Shown: positions 35,137 through 43,970 of the stretch, in pieces
Layout of the letters: each line of letters opens with the position of its first letter
Numbering within the stretch: position 1 is the stretch's first letter
Source of the DNA: Hyphomicrobiales bacterium
GTDB taxonomy: Bacteria > Pseudomonadota > Alphaproteobacteria > Rhizobiales > Rhizobiaceae
Direction: 5' to 3'
Length of the DNA stretch: 64,000 bases
Assembly (NCBI GenBank): GCA_900473685.1
Contig: UCNE01000020.1
Span: 1 to 64,000, forward strand
The notes under the pieces: model-generated
What the model saw: only the letters and a program-made list of their open reading frames with translations
Told to the model about the DNA's origin: nothing
Database searches by the model: none
Position numbers and translations under genes: made by a program

Positions 35137-37641
35137 TCAGTGGACCGTCTTGAACGTGCGCAACCGCAATGCGTTGCCGAGCACAAACACGCTCGACAAT
35201 GCCATGGCGCCCGCGGCAAAGACCGGCGACAGCAGGATGCCATAGGCCGGATAAAGCAGGCCCGCCGCAACCGGGATCAGAGCCGTGTTGTAGGCAAACG
35301 CCCAGAACAGGTTTTGCCGAATATTGCCGATCGTCGCTTTTGACAGAGCGATCGCGTTCGGTACACCCTGCAGGCTGCCCGACATCAGCACCACATCCGC
35401 CGCCTCGATGGCGATATCGGTCCCAGTACCGATGGCGAGCCCGACATCCGCCTCCGCCAATGCAGGCGCGTCGTTGATGCCGTCGCCAACGAAAGCAACC
35501 TTGCCGTACTTGGCTCTGAGACGGCGAACCGCGTCGACCTTGCCGTCCGGCAGCACCTCCGCCACCACCTCGTCGATTCCCAGCCGCGCTGCGATGGCGT
35601 TTGCCGTGCGGCCATTGTCGCCGGTGATCATCGCAACCTTGAGGCCGAGAGCATGCAGCGCCTTGATGGCCGCAGGCGTGGCGTCCTTGACCGGATCGGC
35701 CACGGCAATGATCGCCGCAAGCTTGCCGTCGATTGCGGCATAGAGCGGCGACTTGCCCTCGTCGCCCAGACGCCCGGCAACCTTGGCGAATACTGTCACA
35801 TCATGCCCGAGTTCGACCATATAACGATCTGCGCCGATCTCGACGCGCTTGCCTTCGACCATGGCCCTGACGCCAAAGCCTGTCACCGATTCGAAGTCCG
35901 ACACGGCCGGCAGCGACATGCCTTGTCCGGTGGCCGCATCGACGATCGCACTGGCGATCGGGTGTTCCGACTTGGCCTCGACGGCAGCGACGAGACGAAG
36001 GACCGTCGAACGGTCGAAACCGGCGGCCAGCTCCAGGTCGGTCAAAGCCGGCTTGCCGGCAGTCAGCGTGCCGGTCTTGTCGAGCGCCACGACCTTGGCA
36101 TCCTTCAGCAACTGGAGCGCCTCACCCTTGCGGAAGAGCACACCGAGTTCGGCGCCGCGGCCGGTTCCCACCATGATGGAGGTTGGCGTCGCCAGGCCCA
36201 TCGCACACGGGCAAGCAATGATCAGAACGGCAACGGCATTGACCAGCGCGAAGGTCAGCGCGGGCGACGGGCCGAACGTCAGCCAGGCGGCAAAGGTCAG
36301 CGCCGCAATGGCGAAAACCGCCGGTACGAACCACATGGTGACCTTGTCGACCAGCGCCTGGATCGGCAGTTTTGAGCCCTGGGCTTCTTCGACCATGCGG
36401 ATGATCTGCGACAGCACTGTATTGCTGCCGACCGCGGTAGCGCGGAAGGCGAACGCGCCCTTCTGGTTGACCGTGCCACCAACGACCGCACTGCCCAACG
36501 ACTTTGAAACCGGGATCGGTTCGCCGGTAATCATCGACTCGTCGACATAGCTGGCACCCTCGACCACCTCTCCATCGACGGGCAGGCGTTCACCTGGGCG
36601 AACCTCGACGATATCGCCGGAAACGACCGAGCCGATCGGCAGGTCGATCGTCTTGCCATCCTTGCGGACACGCGCCGTCTTGGCTTGCAGGCCAGCCAGG
36701 CGCTTGATGGCTTCGGATGTCCGGCCCTTGGCGCGGGCTTCAAGCAGGCGCCCGAGCAGGATAAGCGTCACGATGACGGCGGCGGCTTCAAAATAGACGT
36801 TGATCGTTCCGGGCGGCAGGAACCCCGGTGCGAAGGTTGCGACCAGCGAATACCCGTAGGCTGCAAGCGAACCGACGGCCACCAGCGAATTCATGTCGGG
36901 CGCAAGACGCCAGAGCGCCGGCAGCCCCTTGTCGTAAAACCGGATGCCCGGAATGAACAGCACCAGCGTTGTCAGTGCGAACTGGATGTACCAGCTCCAC
37001 TGCATGCCGATCGTCGATTCGATGAGGCCGTGTACGCCCGGGATGAGGTGCGACCCCATCTCGATGAGGAAGATCGGCGCCGTCAGCACTGCCGCGATCG
37101 TGAAATCACGGGTCAGTTCGCGGCGCTCCGCGTCCTTCTTTTCTGCGCGCTCGGCATTCTCGTCCTCGCCACCCTTGCCGGTGGCCGCGCCGACGACCTT
37201 TGCGTCATAACCGGCATCCTCAATAGCCGCAATCAGGGCGGCTGTATCGGCGGTCCCGTGGACCGTGGCGCGCTCAGTCGCCAGATTGACGACCGCCTGC
37301 GTCACGCCAGGGATCACCTTCAGCGCGCGCTCGACACGGCCGACGCAGGATGCGCAGGTCATACCCTCAATCGATAATTCCGTGGGGCCGGCTGCGCCGG
37401 CAGATTTTACCGGCACGGAATAACCGGCATTTTCGATGGCCTCGACAAGCTTGCCGCGGGCAACCGCCGCGCTGGTCGTGATGCTCGCTCGTTCCGTCGC
37501 CAGGTTCACCGAGACGGTCTCAACACCTGGAACGGCTTTGAGCGCTCTTTCGATACGGCCAACGCACGATGCGCAGGTCATGCCCTCGATGGGGAGCGAT
37601 AGCGCTGCATATAAGTCTGTTGCTCGAACGGGGGCATTCAT
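35137..37641 (-). CDS. copA: Copper-exporting P1B-type ATPase (CopA/ActP)
   Basis: An 834-residue P-type ATPase that pumps Cu(I) out of the cytoplasm. Two N-terminal metal-binding domains each carry [10 protein letters not shown] (about residues 20 and 94). Eight helices are expected, with the transport motif [13 protein letters not shown], the phosphorylated Asp in [11 protein letters not shown], the TGE actuator in [14 protein letters not shown] in SEHPIASAI, and hinge [16 protein letters not shown]. Copper specificity also fits the C-terminal YN of [15 protein letters not shown]. It is divergent from copZ, sharing the CueR-type region, and is followed by hmrR. Confidence 0.95.
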   Translation of the reverse strand: MNAPVRATDLYAALSLPIEGMTCASCVGRIERALKAVPGVETVSVNLATERASITTSAAVARGKLVEAIENAGYSVPVKSAGAAGPTELSIEGMTCASCVGRVERALKVIPGVTQAVVNLATERATVHGTADTAALIAAIEDAGYDAKVVGAATGKGGEDENAERAEKKDAERRELTRDFTIAAVLTAPIFLIEMGSHLIPGVHGLIESTIGMQWSWYIQFALTTLVLFIPGIRFYDKGLPALWRLAPDMNSLVAVGSLAAYGYSLVATFAPGFLPPGTINVYFEAAAVIVTLILLGRLLEARAKGRTSEAIKRLAGLQAKTARVRKDGKTIDLPIGSVVSGDIVEVRPGERLPVDGEVVEGASYVDESMITGEPIPVSKSLGSAVVGGTVNQKGAFAFRATAVGSNTVLSQIIRMVEEAQGSKLPIQALVDKVTMWFVPAVFAIAALTFAAWLTFGPSPALTFALVNAVAVLIIACPCAMGLATPTSIMVGTGRGAELGVLFRKGEALQLLKDAKVVALDKTGTLTAGKPALTDLELAAGFDRSTVLRLVAAVEAKSEHPIASAIVDAATGQGMSLPAVSDFESVTGFGVRAMVEGKRVEIGADRYMVELGHDVTVFAKVAGRLGDEGKSPLYAAIDGKLAAIIAVADPVKDATPAAIKALHALGLKVAMITGDNGRTANAIAARLGIDEVVAEVLPDGKVDAVRRLRAKYGKVAFVGDGINDAPALAEADVGLAIGTGTDIAIEAADVVLMSGSLQGVPNAIALSKATIGNIRQNLFWAFAYNTALIPVAAGLLYPAYGILLSPVFAAGAMALSSVFVLGNALRLRTFKTVH

Positions 37642-37690
37642 AGCCGCCTCCTTTTCTTATTCCGAAATTCAGGTTCGGACAGAAGATGGA

Positions 37691-37713
37691 GCTTCCAGCC
37701 ATGGGAAGGTCAA
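37691..37713 (-). promoter_or_regulatory. CueR/HmrR-type operator of the copA promoter
   Basis: Minus-strand reading begins TTGACCTTCCCATGGC and continues TGGAAGC. ACCTTCC...GGAAG is the classic CueR dyad placed inside an over-long promoter spacer, and TTGACC also provides the -35 element. It lies 50-72 nt before the copA start. Confidence 0.82.
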
Positions 37714-37739
37714 TAGCAAATTTTTCCTTTTCGCGCCAC

Positions 37740-37762
37740 TTGACCTTCCCATGGTTGGAAAC
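37740..37762 (+). promoter_or_regulatory. CueR/HmrR-type operator of the copZ promoter
   Basis: The plus-strand site TTGACCTTCCCATGGT plus TGGAAAC matches its inverted partner at 37691-37713 in 21 of 23 positions. It lies 40-62 nt before the copZ start. Each divergent gene therefore has its own MerR-type promoter. Confidence 0.8.
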
Positions 37763-37801
37763 CCCATCTTCAGCATCGTCAGTCAAGCAAGGAGAATTCC
37801 A

Positions 37802-38014
37802 ATGGACCTTAAGATCGAAAACATGACCTGTGGCGGCTGCGCCAAATCCGTTACCAAGGCGATCCAGTCCGTCGACCCCGACGCCGGGATCGAGACCAAT
37901 CCGGCCACACGCACGGTCAAGGTCGAGACGACCGCGACTGCGGCTGCCCTCCAAAAGGTTCTCGAAGAAGCCGGCTATCCGGCAACAACGAACGAAACGG
38001 AAGCGGCATCATGA
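37802..38014 (+). CDS. copZ: Copper chaperone, HMA domain (CopZ)
   Basis: A 70-residue cytoplasmic copper chaperone with the metal site MTCGGCAKSV at residues 8-17 and the betaalphabetabetaalphabeta pattern ending EEAGYPATTNETEAAS. It delivers Cu(I) to the P-type ATPase encoded divergently. The start at 37802 is preceded by AAGGAGAATTCC; the frame remains open upstream but that part covers the copA promoter. Its stop overlaps the next gene by 4 nt. Confidence 0.93.
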   Translation: MDLKIENMTCGGCAKSVTKAIQSVDPDAGIETNPATRTVKVETTATAAALQKVLEEAGYPATTNETEAAS

Positions 38015-38217
38015 ACAAGCTGACGCCGATCTTCATCGCAGGTTCGCTCGCGATCAGCGCCGGTCTGGTGATCGCGCAGAGCCAAATGATCAAGAACGAC
38101 CCGATGCAAGATCATGATATGCACGAAATGGAGATGTCCGGCGTGGATATGTCGGCCGCCGGCAAGCCATACACGAAAACCGGCACAGGCCCCAACGGCA
38201 GCATACGCCAGGCATGA
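38011..38217 (+). CDS. Small exported Met/His-rich protein, likely copper-related
   Basis: A 68-residue protein with a signal peptide or single helix (FIAGSLAISAGLVIA, cleavage about residue 22). The mature part is short, with clustered Met, His and Asp: NDPMQDHDMHEMEMSGVDM. Such motifs bind Cu(I) or Cu(II) in the periplasm. It is translationally coupled to copZ (ATGA overlap) and precedes a multicopper oxidase gene, so it belongs to the copper response. I do not recognise a named family. It may buffer periplasmic copper or hand it to the oxidase (inference). Confidence 0.72.
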   Translation: MNKLTPIFIAGSLAISAGLVIAQSQMIKNDPMQDHDMHEMEMSGVDMSAAGKPYTKTGTGPNGSIRQA

Positions 38218-38317
38218 GTCGAGGCAGCCGGCGGACCTCATGCGTGCCATAGTCCGGCGTCATCAAGGTGCGATTGCATGATGAAAACATACTTCGCCAG
38301 CCACGTCACAGCTAGCG

Positions 38318-38337
38318 GGCGGCTTTCAGAAGCCGCC
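38318..38337 (+). terminator. Hairpin between the small copper gene and the oxidase gene
   Basis: GGCGGCTT-TCAG-AAGCCGCC forms a perfect 8-bp stem with a 4-nt loop in the 194-nt gap. Only TTG follows, with no long T run, so it may be an attenuator or an mRNA stabiliser rather than a full terminator. Confidence 0.5.
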
Positions 38338-38411
38338 TTGAGTAGAGAAAATCGGGACAGGATTGAACGGGCATGCCGTTGACTGTCAAACAACCGAGAG
38401 GAAGACGATCG

Positions 38412-39950
38412 ATGCATCGGCGGACTTTTCTTGCGGGCCTTGCCGGCCTTGCCGTTGCCGGACCGGCAGCAGCTCAGATGAAGCACGATATGAGCAGCAT
38501 GAGTGGCCACGGCAACACCATGCCCTTGACGGGCACCAACCCCGTTTTGCAGGAAGGCCAACCGCTGACGGCTTTGCCGCGCCTGACAAACCAGTCGGCC
38601 GTACCAGGCCTATTCAAGGCAGAGCTGGCAGCGGAGCCCGGTTTTATACGGTTCGCCGAAGGGCTCGATACACCAGTGCTGCTCTACAACAGCACCAATC
38701 CGGTGATCGAGGCCCGCGAAGGCGACAAGGTCGAGATCCGTTTCAAGAACGGCATTCCAGGTGAGCCGACGACGATCCATTGGCATGGCATGCCAGTACC
38801 GGCCGACCAGGATGGCAATCCGGGCGACCCCGTAGCCCCGGGCGGCGAACGCATCTATGCGTTTGATCTGCCGGAAGGCAGCGCGGCGTCCTACTGGTTT
38901 CATCCCCATCCTCACGGGTTGACCGCCGAGCAAGTCTATCGCGGACTCGCCGGCGTCTTTATCGTCAAGCCGAAAGATGACCCCATCCCGCCGGAATACG
39001 GTGACACGGTCCTCATGCTGACCGATCTCAGGATCGCCGCTGACGGAACGATGCCGGAAAGCACGATGGCTGATCTGATGAACGGCCGTATCGGCGATCA
39101 TGTGCTGACCAACGGACAGAAGAACCCGGCCATGGCAGCAGCACTTGGCGAAAAGCGCCGCTTCCGGCTCTACAACGCAACGAATGCCCGATTCCTGCGG
39201 CTCAGATTCGAGAATGCCAGCATGACTGTCATCGGAACCGACGGTGGCCTGATCGAGGCACCCGTCGCCGTCGACGAGTTGCTGCTTACGCCGGCTGAGC
39301 GCATCGAATTGATTGTTTCCTTCGATAAACCTGGAGCTGCCAAGCTGACGACACTTGATTACGAGCGCGGCTGGATGGGGCCGGGCAAGCCGGACGAGGC
39401 CGGCATGGTCCTTTTGACGGCCAACGTGTCGGAAGAGGCTGCGGCGGCGATGCCGCCCCTTCCGGCAAAGCTGCGTGCGATCGAACCTCTTGGCAGTCCG
39501 GTTGTGACCCGCCGGTTTGTGCTGACGGAATCCATGGGTGGAATGGACAATGACAGCACCCCGATGCAGGGCATGGACCACTCCGGTATGAGCATGCCTT
39601 CCGGCAGCATGGGAATGAAGTTCCTGATCAACGGGGCCAGTTTCGAGATGAACCGTATCGACGAAGTTTCGAAAGCCGGACAGGTAGAGCTTTGGGAAAT
39701 CGTCAACGACGCGGATATGGATCATCCCTTCCATGTGCATGGAACGCAGTTTCAGATCTTAGAGCACGAGAAGGACGGAAAGGTAACCGCACCATCCTAT
39801 CGTGCATGGAAGGATACCGTGAACATTGTGGGCGGCGAGACGGTCCGGATCCTGCTACGCCAGGATTTACCTGGACCGCGCATGTATCACTGCCACATCC
39901 TTGAGCACGAGCAGCTTGGCATGATGGGTATCGTCGACGTTCAAGCTTAG
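38412..39950 (+). CDS. Multicopper oxidase (CueO/CopA type), Tat-exported
   Basis: A 512-residue periplasmic copper oxidase that likely converts Cu(I) to the less toxic Cu(II). The start at 38412 follows GAGGAAGA and opens a Tat signal (HRRTFLAGLAGLAVAG). All copper ligands are visible: IHWHGMPV, YWFHPHPHG, HPFHVHGTQF and MYHCHILEHEQLGMMG. A Met-rich stretch (MGGMDNDSTPMQGMDHSGM) near residue 380 resembles the CueO methionine-rich insert that binds Cu(I), and an N-terminal MKHDMSSMSGH segment adds more. It is downstream of the copZ unit with a 194-nt gap, so it may have its own promoter. Confidence 0.92.
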   Translation: MHRRTFLAGLAGLAVAGPAAAQMKHDMSSMSGHGNTMPLTGTNPVLQEGQPLTALPRLTNQSAVPGLFKAELAAEPGFIRFAEGLDTPVLLYNSTNPVIEAREGDKVEIRFKNGIPGEPTTIHWHGMPVPADQDGNPGDPVAPGGERIYAFDLPEGSAASYWFHPHPHGLTAEQVYRGLAGVFIVKPKDDPIPPEYGDTVLMLTDLRIAADGTMPESTMADLMNGRIGDHVLTNGQKNPAMAAALGEKRRFRLYNATNARFLRLRFENASMTVIGTDGGLIEAPVAVDELLLTPAERIELIVSFDKPGAAKLTTLDYERGWMGPGKPDEAGMVLLTANVSEEAAAAMPPLPAKLRAIEPLGSPVVTRRFVLTESMGGMDNDSTPMQGMDHSGMSMPSGSMGMKFLINGASFEMNRIDEVSKAGQVELWEIVNDADMDHPFHVHGTQFQILEHEKDGKVTAPSYRAWKDTVNIVGGETVRILLRQDLPGPRMYHCHILEHEQLGMMGIVDVQA

Positions 39951-40030
39951 TGATCTAGCCCGGCAATTAATCTGTCGAATCAGCTTTGATTTCTCCGGCC
40001 GTGTTGCCGGACATTGGCCGATGAGTTCGC

Positions 40031-40063
40031 ATGATTGAAGGCCTTTTGTGGGCCTTCAATCAT
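40031..40063. terminator. Long perfect hairpin downstream of the oxidase gene
   Basis: ATGATTGAAGGCC pairs with GGCCTTCAATCAT over 13 bp with a 7-nt loop (TTTTGTG). It is 80 nt after the oxidase stop. No T tract follows the stem, so it is either a weak terminator or a structured RNA element. Confidence 0.55.
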
Positions 40064-40239
40064 CGCGCGGAATTGTCGCCGTTAATAAATCGGCGAGGTG
40101 CCGGCGGGTGGCTCGGGAGCGGCCTAAAAGCGTGCTCAGCGGCCACATTCCTTGGTGGTGCAGCAAGTGTAATGTCGCAATTTTCAAGTGTCGCGACCGC
40201 ACTGACCCCGTCGGCAAACACGATCCCGGGAGTGCACCG

Positions 40240-40254
40240 TTAACCTTGTGTTAA
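40240..40254 (+). promoter_or_regulatory. CtrA-type binding box upstream of minC
   Basis: TTAACCTTGTGTTAACC contains TTAA-N7-TTAA, the full consensus of the alphaproteobacterial cell-cycle regulator CtrA. It lies 42 nt before the proposed minC start. CtrA control of minCDE is reported for S. meliloti, so this placement is meaningful. Confidence 0.7.
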
Positions 40255-40295
40255 CCATTTCCTCGCTACATCAAGGCAACGAAAAATTTACCAAG

Positions 40296-41030
40296 TTGAA
40301 TGATGTGTTAACACAATCCCGGCCGATCCGTCTCAAGGGACGATCCTTCCTCGCACTTGCATTGACCCCTGAATTGCCGCTGGAAGACTGGCTTGTCCGG
40401 CTGGACGAGCTTGCCTCCCGTTCCGCCGGCTTTTTCCTTCGCCGGCCGATCGTGCTCGATGTCGATGGACTGGAGATCGATCGGGCGCAACTGCGCGATC
40501 TCGTCAGCCAATTGAGCGAGCGCAAGGTCAGAATCATGGGAATCGAGGGCGCGCGCTCCTCGATGCTTGGCCCAGACCTGCCACCGGCAATGGCCGATGG
40601 ACGACCGGCTTCGGACGTCGAAGTGCCGAGCGCCGGGGGGGCGGAAGCAGCCCTTCCGGCCGAAACCATCATCACCTCCAGCCCGGCCCCGGCGAAAGCA
40701 ACGCCGTCGATCGTCGTCAACCAGCCGGTTCGTTCAGGGCAATCGATTTTCTACCCCGAAGGCGATGTAACCATCGTCGGCTCGGTTGCATCAGGCGCGG
40801 AAGTGGTCGCCGGCGGATCGATCCATGTCTATGGCGCGCTTCGCGGACGAGCGATGGCCGGGACGACGGGCAATACATCGGCGCGGATCTTCTGCCGCAA
40901 GCTGGAAGCAGAACTGATCGCAATCGACGGTTTCTACCAGACCGCCGAAGACATGGATCCAAGGCTGCGCGGCAAGGCAGTGCAGATCTGGCTTGAAGGC
41001 GAGACCATCAGAGCGGAAGCGCTCGTCTGA
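40296..41030 (+). CDS. minC: Septum site-determining protein MinC
   Basis: A 244-residue FtsZ-assembly inhibitor. The N-terminal domain contains SRPIRLKGRSFLALALTPEL and the C-terminal beta-helix domain contains GDVTIVGSVASGAEVVAGGS and IHVYGALRGRAMAG, the region that binds MinD. The start is taken as TTG at 40296 (then NDVLTQSRPIRLKG), matching the usual rhizobial MinC beginning; a GTG at 40305 is also possible, whereas the GTG at 40248 lies in the CtrA box. The ribosome site is weak. minD follows after 36 nt. Confidence 0.9.
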   Translation: MNDVLTQSRPIRLKGRSFLALALTPELPLEDWLVRLDELASRSAGFFLRRPIVLDVDGLEIDRAQLRDLVSQLSERKVRIMGIEGARSSMLGPDLPPAMADGRPASDVEVPSAGGAEAALPAETIITSSPAPAKATPSIVVNQPVRSGQSIFYPEGDVTIVGSVASGAEVVAGGSIHVYGALRGRAMAGTTGNTSARIFCRKLEAELIAIDGFYQTAEDMDPRLRGKAVQIWLEGETIRAEALV

Positions 41031-41066
41031 AACGAAAAACATATTCCTGTTTGATTGGAGAGGTAC

Positions 41067-41882
41067 ATGGGCAAGGTAATCGTGGTCACGTCCGGCAAGG
41101 GCGGCGTCGGCAAGACGACTTCGACTGCAGCATTGGGCGCCGCGCTCGCGCAAAACGGCGACAAGGTCGTCGTTGTGGATTTTGACGTCGGCCTGCGCAA
41201 TCTCGACCTTGTGATGGGTGCGGAAAGACGTGTGGTCTACGATCTCGTCAATGTCATTCAAGGCGACGCCAAGCTGACGCAGGCGCTGATCCGCGACAAG
41301 CGCGTTGAAACACTCTACCTGCTTGCAGCCTCGCAAACCCGCGACAAGGATAACCTCACGCCCGAGGGCGTCGAAAAGGTCATTACCGCGCTCAAGGCTG
41401 CCTTCGACTGGGTGATTTGCGACAGTCCCGCAGGCATCGAGCGCGGTGCGACGCTTGCCATGCGTCATGCCGACGTTGCTATCGTCGTGACCAATCCGGA
41501 GGTTTCCTCGGTGCGCGACTCCGACCGCATCATCGGCCTTCTGGATTCAAAGACCCTCAAAGCCGAAAACGGCGAACAGATCGAAAAACATCTGCTTTTG
41601 ACCCGCTACGATGCCGCGCGTGCAGAGCGCGGCGACATGCTCAAGGTCGACGACGTTCTGGAAATCCTGTCGATCCCGCTCCTTGGCATCATTCCCGAAA
41701 GCACGGATGTGCTGCGTGCGTCCAACGTCGGCGCCCCCGTGACCCTCGCGGATGGCCGCAGCGCTCCCGCGATGGCCTATTTCGATGCGACGCGCAGGCT
41801 CAGAGGCGAAACCCTGCCCATCACCATTCCCGGTGAAAAGCGCGGCCTGTTCGGCAAGATCTTCGGAAGGAAAGCGGCATGA
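41067..41882 (+). CDS. minD: Septum site-determining ATPase MinD
   Basis: A 271-residue deviant Walker ATPase that recruits MinC to the membrane and oscillates with MinE. The deviant Walker A is SGKGGVGKTTSTAALG at about residues 10-25, Walker A' region VVVDFDVGLRNLDLVMG, Walker B WVICDSPAGIERGA, and the C-terminal membrane-targeting amphipathic helix KRGLFGKIFGRKAA. The start at 41067 is preceded by TTGGAGAGGTAC. The stop overlaps minE by 4 nt (ATGA). Confidence 0.96.
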   Translation: MGKVIVVTSGKGGVGKTTSTAALGAALAQNGDKVVVVDFDVGLRNLDLVMGAERRVVYDLVNVIQGDAKLTQALIRDKRVETLYLLAASQTRDKDNLTPEGVEKVITALKAAFDWVICDSPAGIERGATLAMRHADVAIVVTNPEVSSVRDSDRIIGLLDSKTLKAENGEQIEKHLLLTRYDAARAERGDMLKVDDVLEILSIPLLGIIPESTDVLRASNVGAPVTLADGRSAPAMAYFDATRRLRGETLPITIPGEKRGLFGKIFGRKAA

Positions 41883-42142
41883 ACCTTTTCCGTTTGTTTT
41901 CCCGATCGCAATCCGCACCCGCCGCCCGCGAGCGGCTGCAAGTGCTGCTTGCCCACGAACGGGCCTCGGCCGGAGATTCGGACCTTGTCGTCAAGTTGCG
42001 TGACGAAATCCTTCGCGCCATTTCCAAACACATGGAGATCGATAGCGAAAAGGTCAGTGTAAAGCTGGAGCGCGGTGTCCAGGTCTCGACGCTCGTCGTC
42101 GATGTTGAGATCCCCTTCGATGCGACGAGGAAGGCGGCTTAA
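41879..42142 (+). CDS. minE: Cell division topological specificity factor MinE
   Basis: An 87-residue protein with the MinD-interacting N-terminal stretch (MNLFRLFSRSQSAPAARERL then QVLLAHERA) and the C-terminal dimerisation domain (LVVKLRDEILRAISKHMEID). It stimulates MinD ATPase and so restricts division to midcell. It ends the minCDE operon, convergent to the siderophore ABC genes. Confidence 0.96.
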   Translation: MNLFRLFSRSQSAPAARERLQVLLAHERASAGDSDLVVKLRDEILRAISKHMEIDSEKVSVKLERGVQVSTLVVDVEIPFDATRKAA

Positions 42143-42273
42143 AGGCCGACAGCTTCGCCAAAAGTGAAACAACCGGCGGCCTTCCGGCGGCCGGCCAACA
42201 TTCCACCGCAGACCATAACTCGGCGGCCGATGCTGATTGTGACGTCTGCCGATCGAGATTGCGGTGCCTGCCA

Positions 42274-43032
42274 TCAAAGATGTTGAAGAACCAGAGGCCG
42301 GCCGGCGATTTGCATGATCTGCATGCGATATCCAAAGACCAGTTCAAGATTGTCTTCGGTCAAAACCTCGTTTGGCGTTCCGTCGGCAATCACCTTGCCG
42401 TCGCGCAGCGCCACGATCCGGTCAGCATGGGCGGCCGCTTGATTGATATCGTGCAGGACGACGATCGCCGTCCGTTGGCGCTCGTCGACAATTGATCTTA
42501 GCGAACGCATCAACTGGCGTGCATGGAACATGTCCAGGTTGTTCAACGGTTCATCGAGCAGCATGTAATCCGTACCCTGACAGAACGTCATGGCCACCAA
42601 TGCCCGCTGCCGCTGGCCACCGGATAGGGTATCGATAAAACGTTCTGCGAGTGCCTGCAGCTCGAATTGCTCTAATGCCGCTTCGACAAGAGCGATGTCT
42701 GCGGCGCCCGCACGTCCCTGATGATGTGGAAAGCGGCCGAAGCCGATCAGTTCGCGAACGGTCAGGCGGCTGGCGACCGCACCGTCCTGGCGCAGGATTG
42801 CCAGGCGTTGTGCCAGGAGACGGCTCGGGGTGCTACCGACTGGCAGACCGTCAACCAGGATACGGCCAGTTTGCAGCGGCTGCAGCCGCGCAATCAGCGA
42901 TAGAAGGCTGGACTTTCCGGCGCCGTTTGGCCCGACCAATGCTGTAATGCCACCCTTCTCAAGCGAGAGCGTGATATCGTGCAGGATAGGCATGTCGCGG
43001 TGGGACAACGATACGTTTTCGATCCGGATCAT
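42274..43032 (-). CDS. Ferric siderophore ABC transporter ATP-binding protein (YclP-like)
   Basis: A 252-residue ATPase of the FecE/FepC class. Walker A GPNGAGKSS (about residue 35), signature LSGGQRQRALVAMTF, Walker B YMLLDEPLNNLDM, switch His in VLHDINQA. The text MIRIENVSLSH at the start is like YclP of Bacillus. Start 43032 overlaps the permease stop by 4 nt; frames further upstream read the permease gene in another phase. It is the last gene of the 15-kb iron island and would energise import of the siderophore made by the upstream genes. Confidence 0.92.
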   Translation of the reverse strand: MIRIENVSLSHRDMPILHDITLSLEKGGITALVGPNGAGKSSLLSLIARLQPLQTGRILVDGLPVGSTPSRLLAQRLAILRQDGAVASRLTVRELIGFGRFPHHQGRAGAADIALVEAALEQFELQALAERFIDTLSGGQRQRALVAMTFCQGTDYMLLDEPLNNLDMFHARQLMRSLRSIVDERQRTAIVVLHDINQAAAHADRIVALRDGKVIADGTPNEVLTEDNLELVFGYRMQIMQIAGRPLVLQHL

Positions 43033-43970
43033 GTCCGACTCCTGAGAATAAGCAGCGCAAGGAAAACAAGACCGCCGGCAAATTCGATCACCACGCCCAG
43101 CGTCGAGGCGCCACCTAGCCCATGTTGCAAGAGGGTCTGCCCGCCGACGAGCACGATGATTGCCACCAGGGCTGCTGCCGGCAGAAGCAGGGCATGCCGC
43201 TGCGTCTGCATCAGCCGCTCCGCAAGCGCCGCCACCAGCAGCCCGAAGAAGGCGACCGGTCCGACCAGGGCAGTCGAGACAGCCACGAGAATGGCGACGA
43301 GCAGTAGCATCCCGGTGGCGGTCCTTGTCCAATGGATGCCGAGCCCAATCGCCGTTTCACGTCCCAGCCCGACAATATCGAGCGTGTGGCGTGCGCGCCA
43401 ACAGAGCAGGGCCGCACCGAGCGTCGCGATCGTGCCGAGGATCGTAAGATCGGCGCGCAGGGTGTTGAAGTTGGCAAAACTTGCCATCTGGACGACGGAG
43501 AAAGCATTTGGATCGAGCAATCGCGAGAGAAGTGCCGAGAGACTGCGAAACAGAAGCCCCAGCGTCACGCCCATGAGCAGCATCAGGTTCATGTCCATCC
43601 GTGTCCGCAGCAGCGGCCAGAGCAATCCCATGGCGAGTGCGATCATCAACAGCACCTCCGCAGCGAATTTCAAACCACCGTCGAGGCTCGCATAACCGAG
43701 GCTACCGAGTGTGAAAACAAGCGCCGTCTGGCCAAACAGGTAAAGCGCATCGAGCCCCATGATCGATGGCGTCAGGATGCGATTTGCCGTCACCGTCTGG
43801 AAGAGGACGGTCGACATCGCGATGGCTACAGCGACCTGAAGCAAGGCAAGAAGCTTGAGGCCGCGCAGGTGCAGCACGAAAGCGACATTGCCCCGCAGGT
43901 CGACCGTCATGAAAGCGATGACCGCAGCAAGGGCAATCGCAGCAAGGATGATCAAGCGACGGTCAGGCAT
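43029..43970 (-). CDS. Ferric siderophore ABC permease (YclO-like)
   Basis: A 313-residue FecCD-type permease with about nine hydrophobic segments. Marks are NRILTPSIMGLDALYLFGQT, SRLLDPNAFSVVQMASFANF and ALVGPVAFFGLLVAALAERL, the last being the EAA-like FecCD signature that contacts the ATPase. It forms a heterodimer with the preceding permease. Overlaps both neighbours slightly, so all four transporter genes are coupled. The similarity in pattern to YclO fits a petrobactin importer. Confidence 0.9.
   Translation of the reverse strand: MPDRRLIILAAIALAAVIAFMTVDLRGNVAFVLHLRGLKLLALLQVAVAIAMSTVLFQTVTANRILTPSIMGLDALYLFGQTALVFTLGSLGYASLDGGLKFAAEVLLMIALAMGLLWPLLRTRMDMNLMLLMGVTLGLLFRSLSALLSRLLDPNAFSVVQMASFANFNTLRADLTILGTIATLGAALLCWRARHTLDIVGLGRETAIGLGIHWTRTATGMLLLVAILVAVSTALVGPVAFFGLLVAALAERLMQTQRHALLLPAAALVAIIVLVGGQTLLQHGLGGASTLGVVIEFAGGLVFLALLILRSRT

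Larger units (their letters stand above)
39951..40295. other. Intergenic region of 345 nt between copper and min genes
   Basis: It contains the hairpin at 40031-40063 and, near its right end, the CtrA-type box at 40240-40254. A short open frame from 40031 to 40243 reads as low-complexity coding noise over the hairpin and is not called. The region probably holds the oxidase-gene terminator and the minC promoter. Confidence 0.5.

Noticed and set aside
40248-40295. Upstream GTG start for minC at 40248
   Set aside because: It falls inside the CtrA-type box, adds 16 residues not typical of MinC, and the TTG at 40296 gives the expected N terminus.
42160-42185. GC-rich inverted segment after minE as a terminator
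   Set aside because: CCGGCGGCCTTCCGGCGGCC is mainly a direct repeat of CGGCGGCC; the pairing stem is short and no T tract follows.
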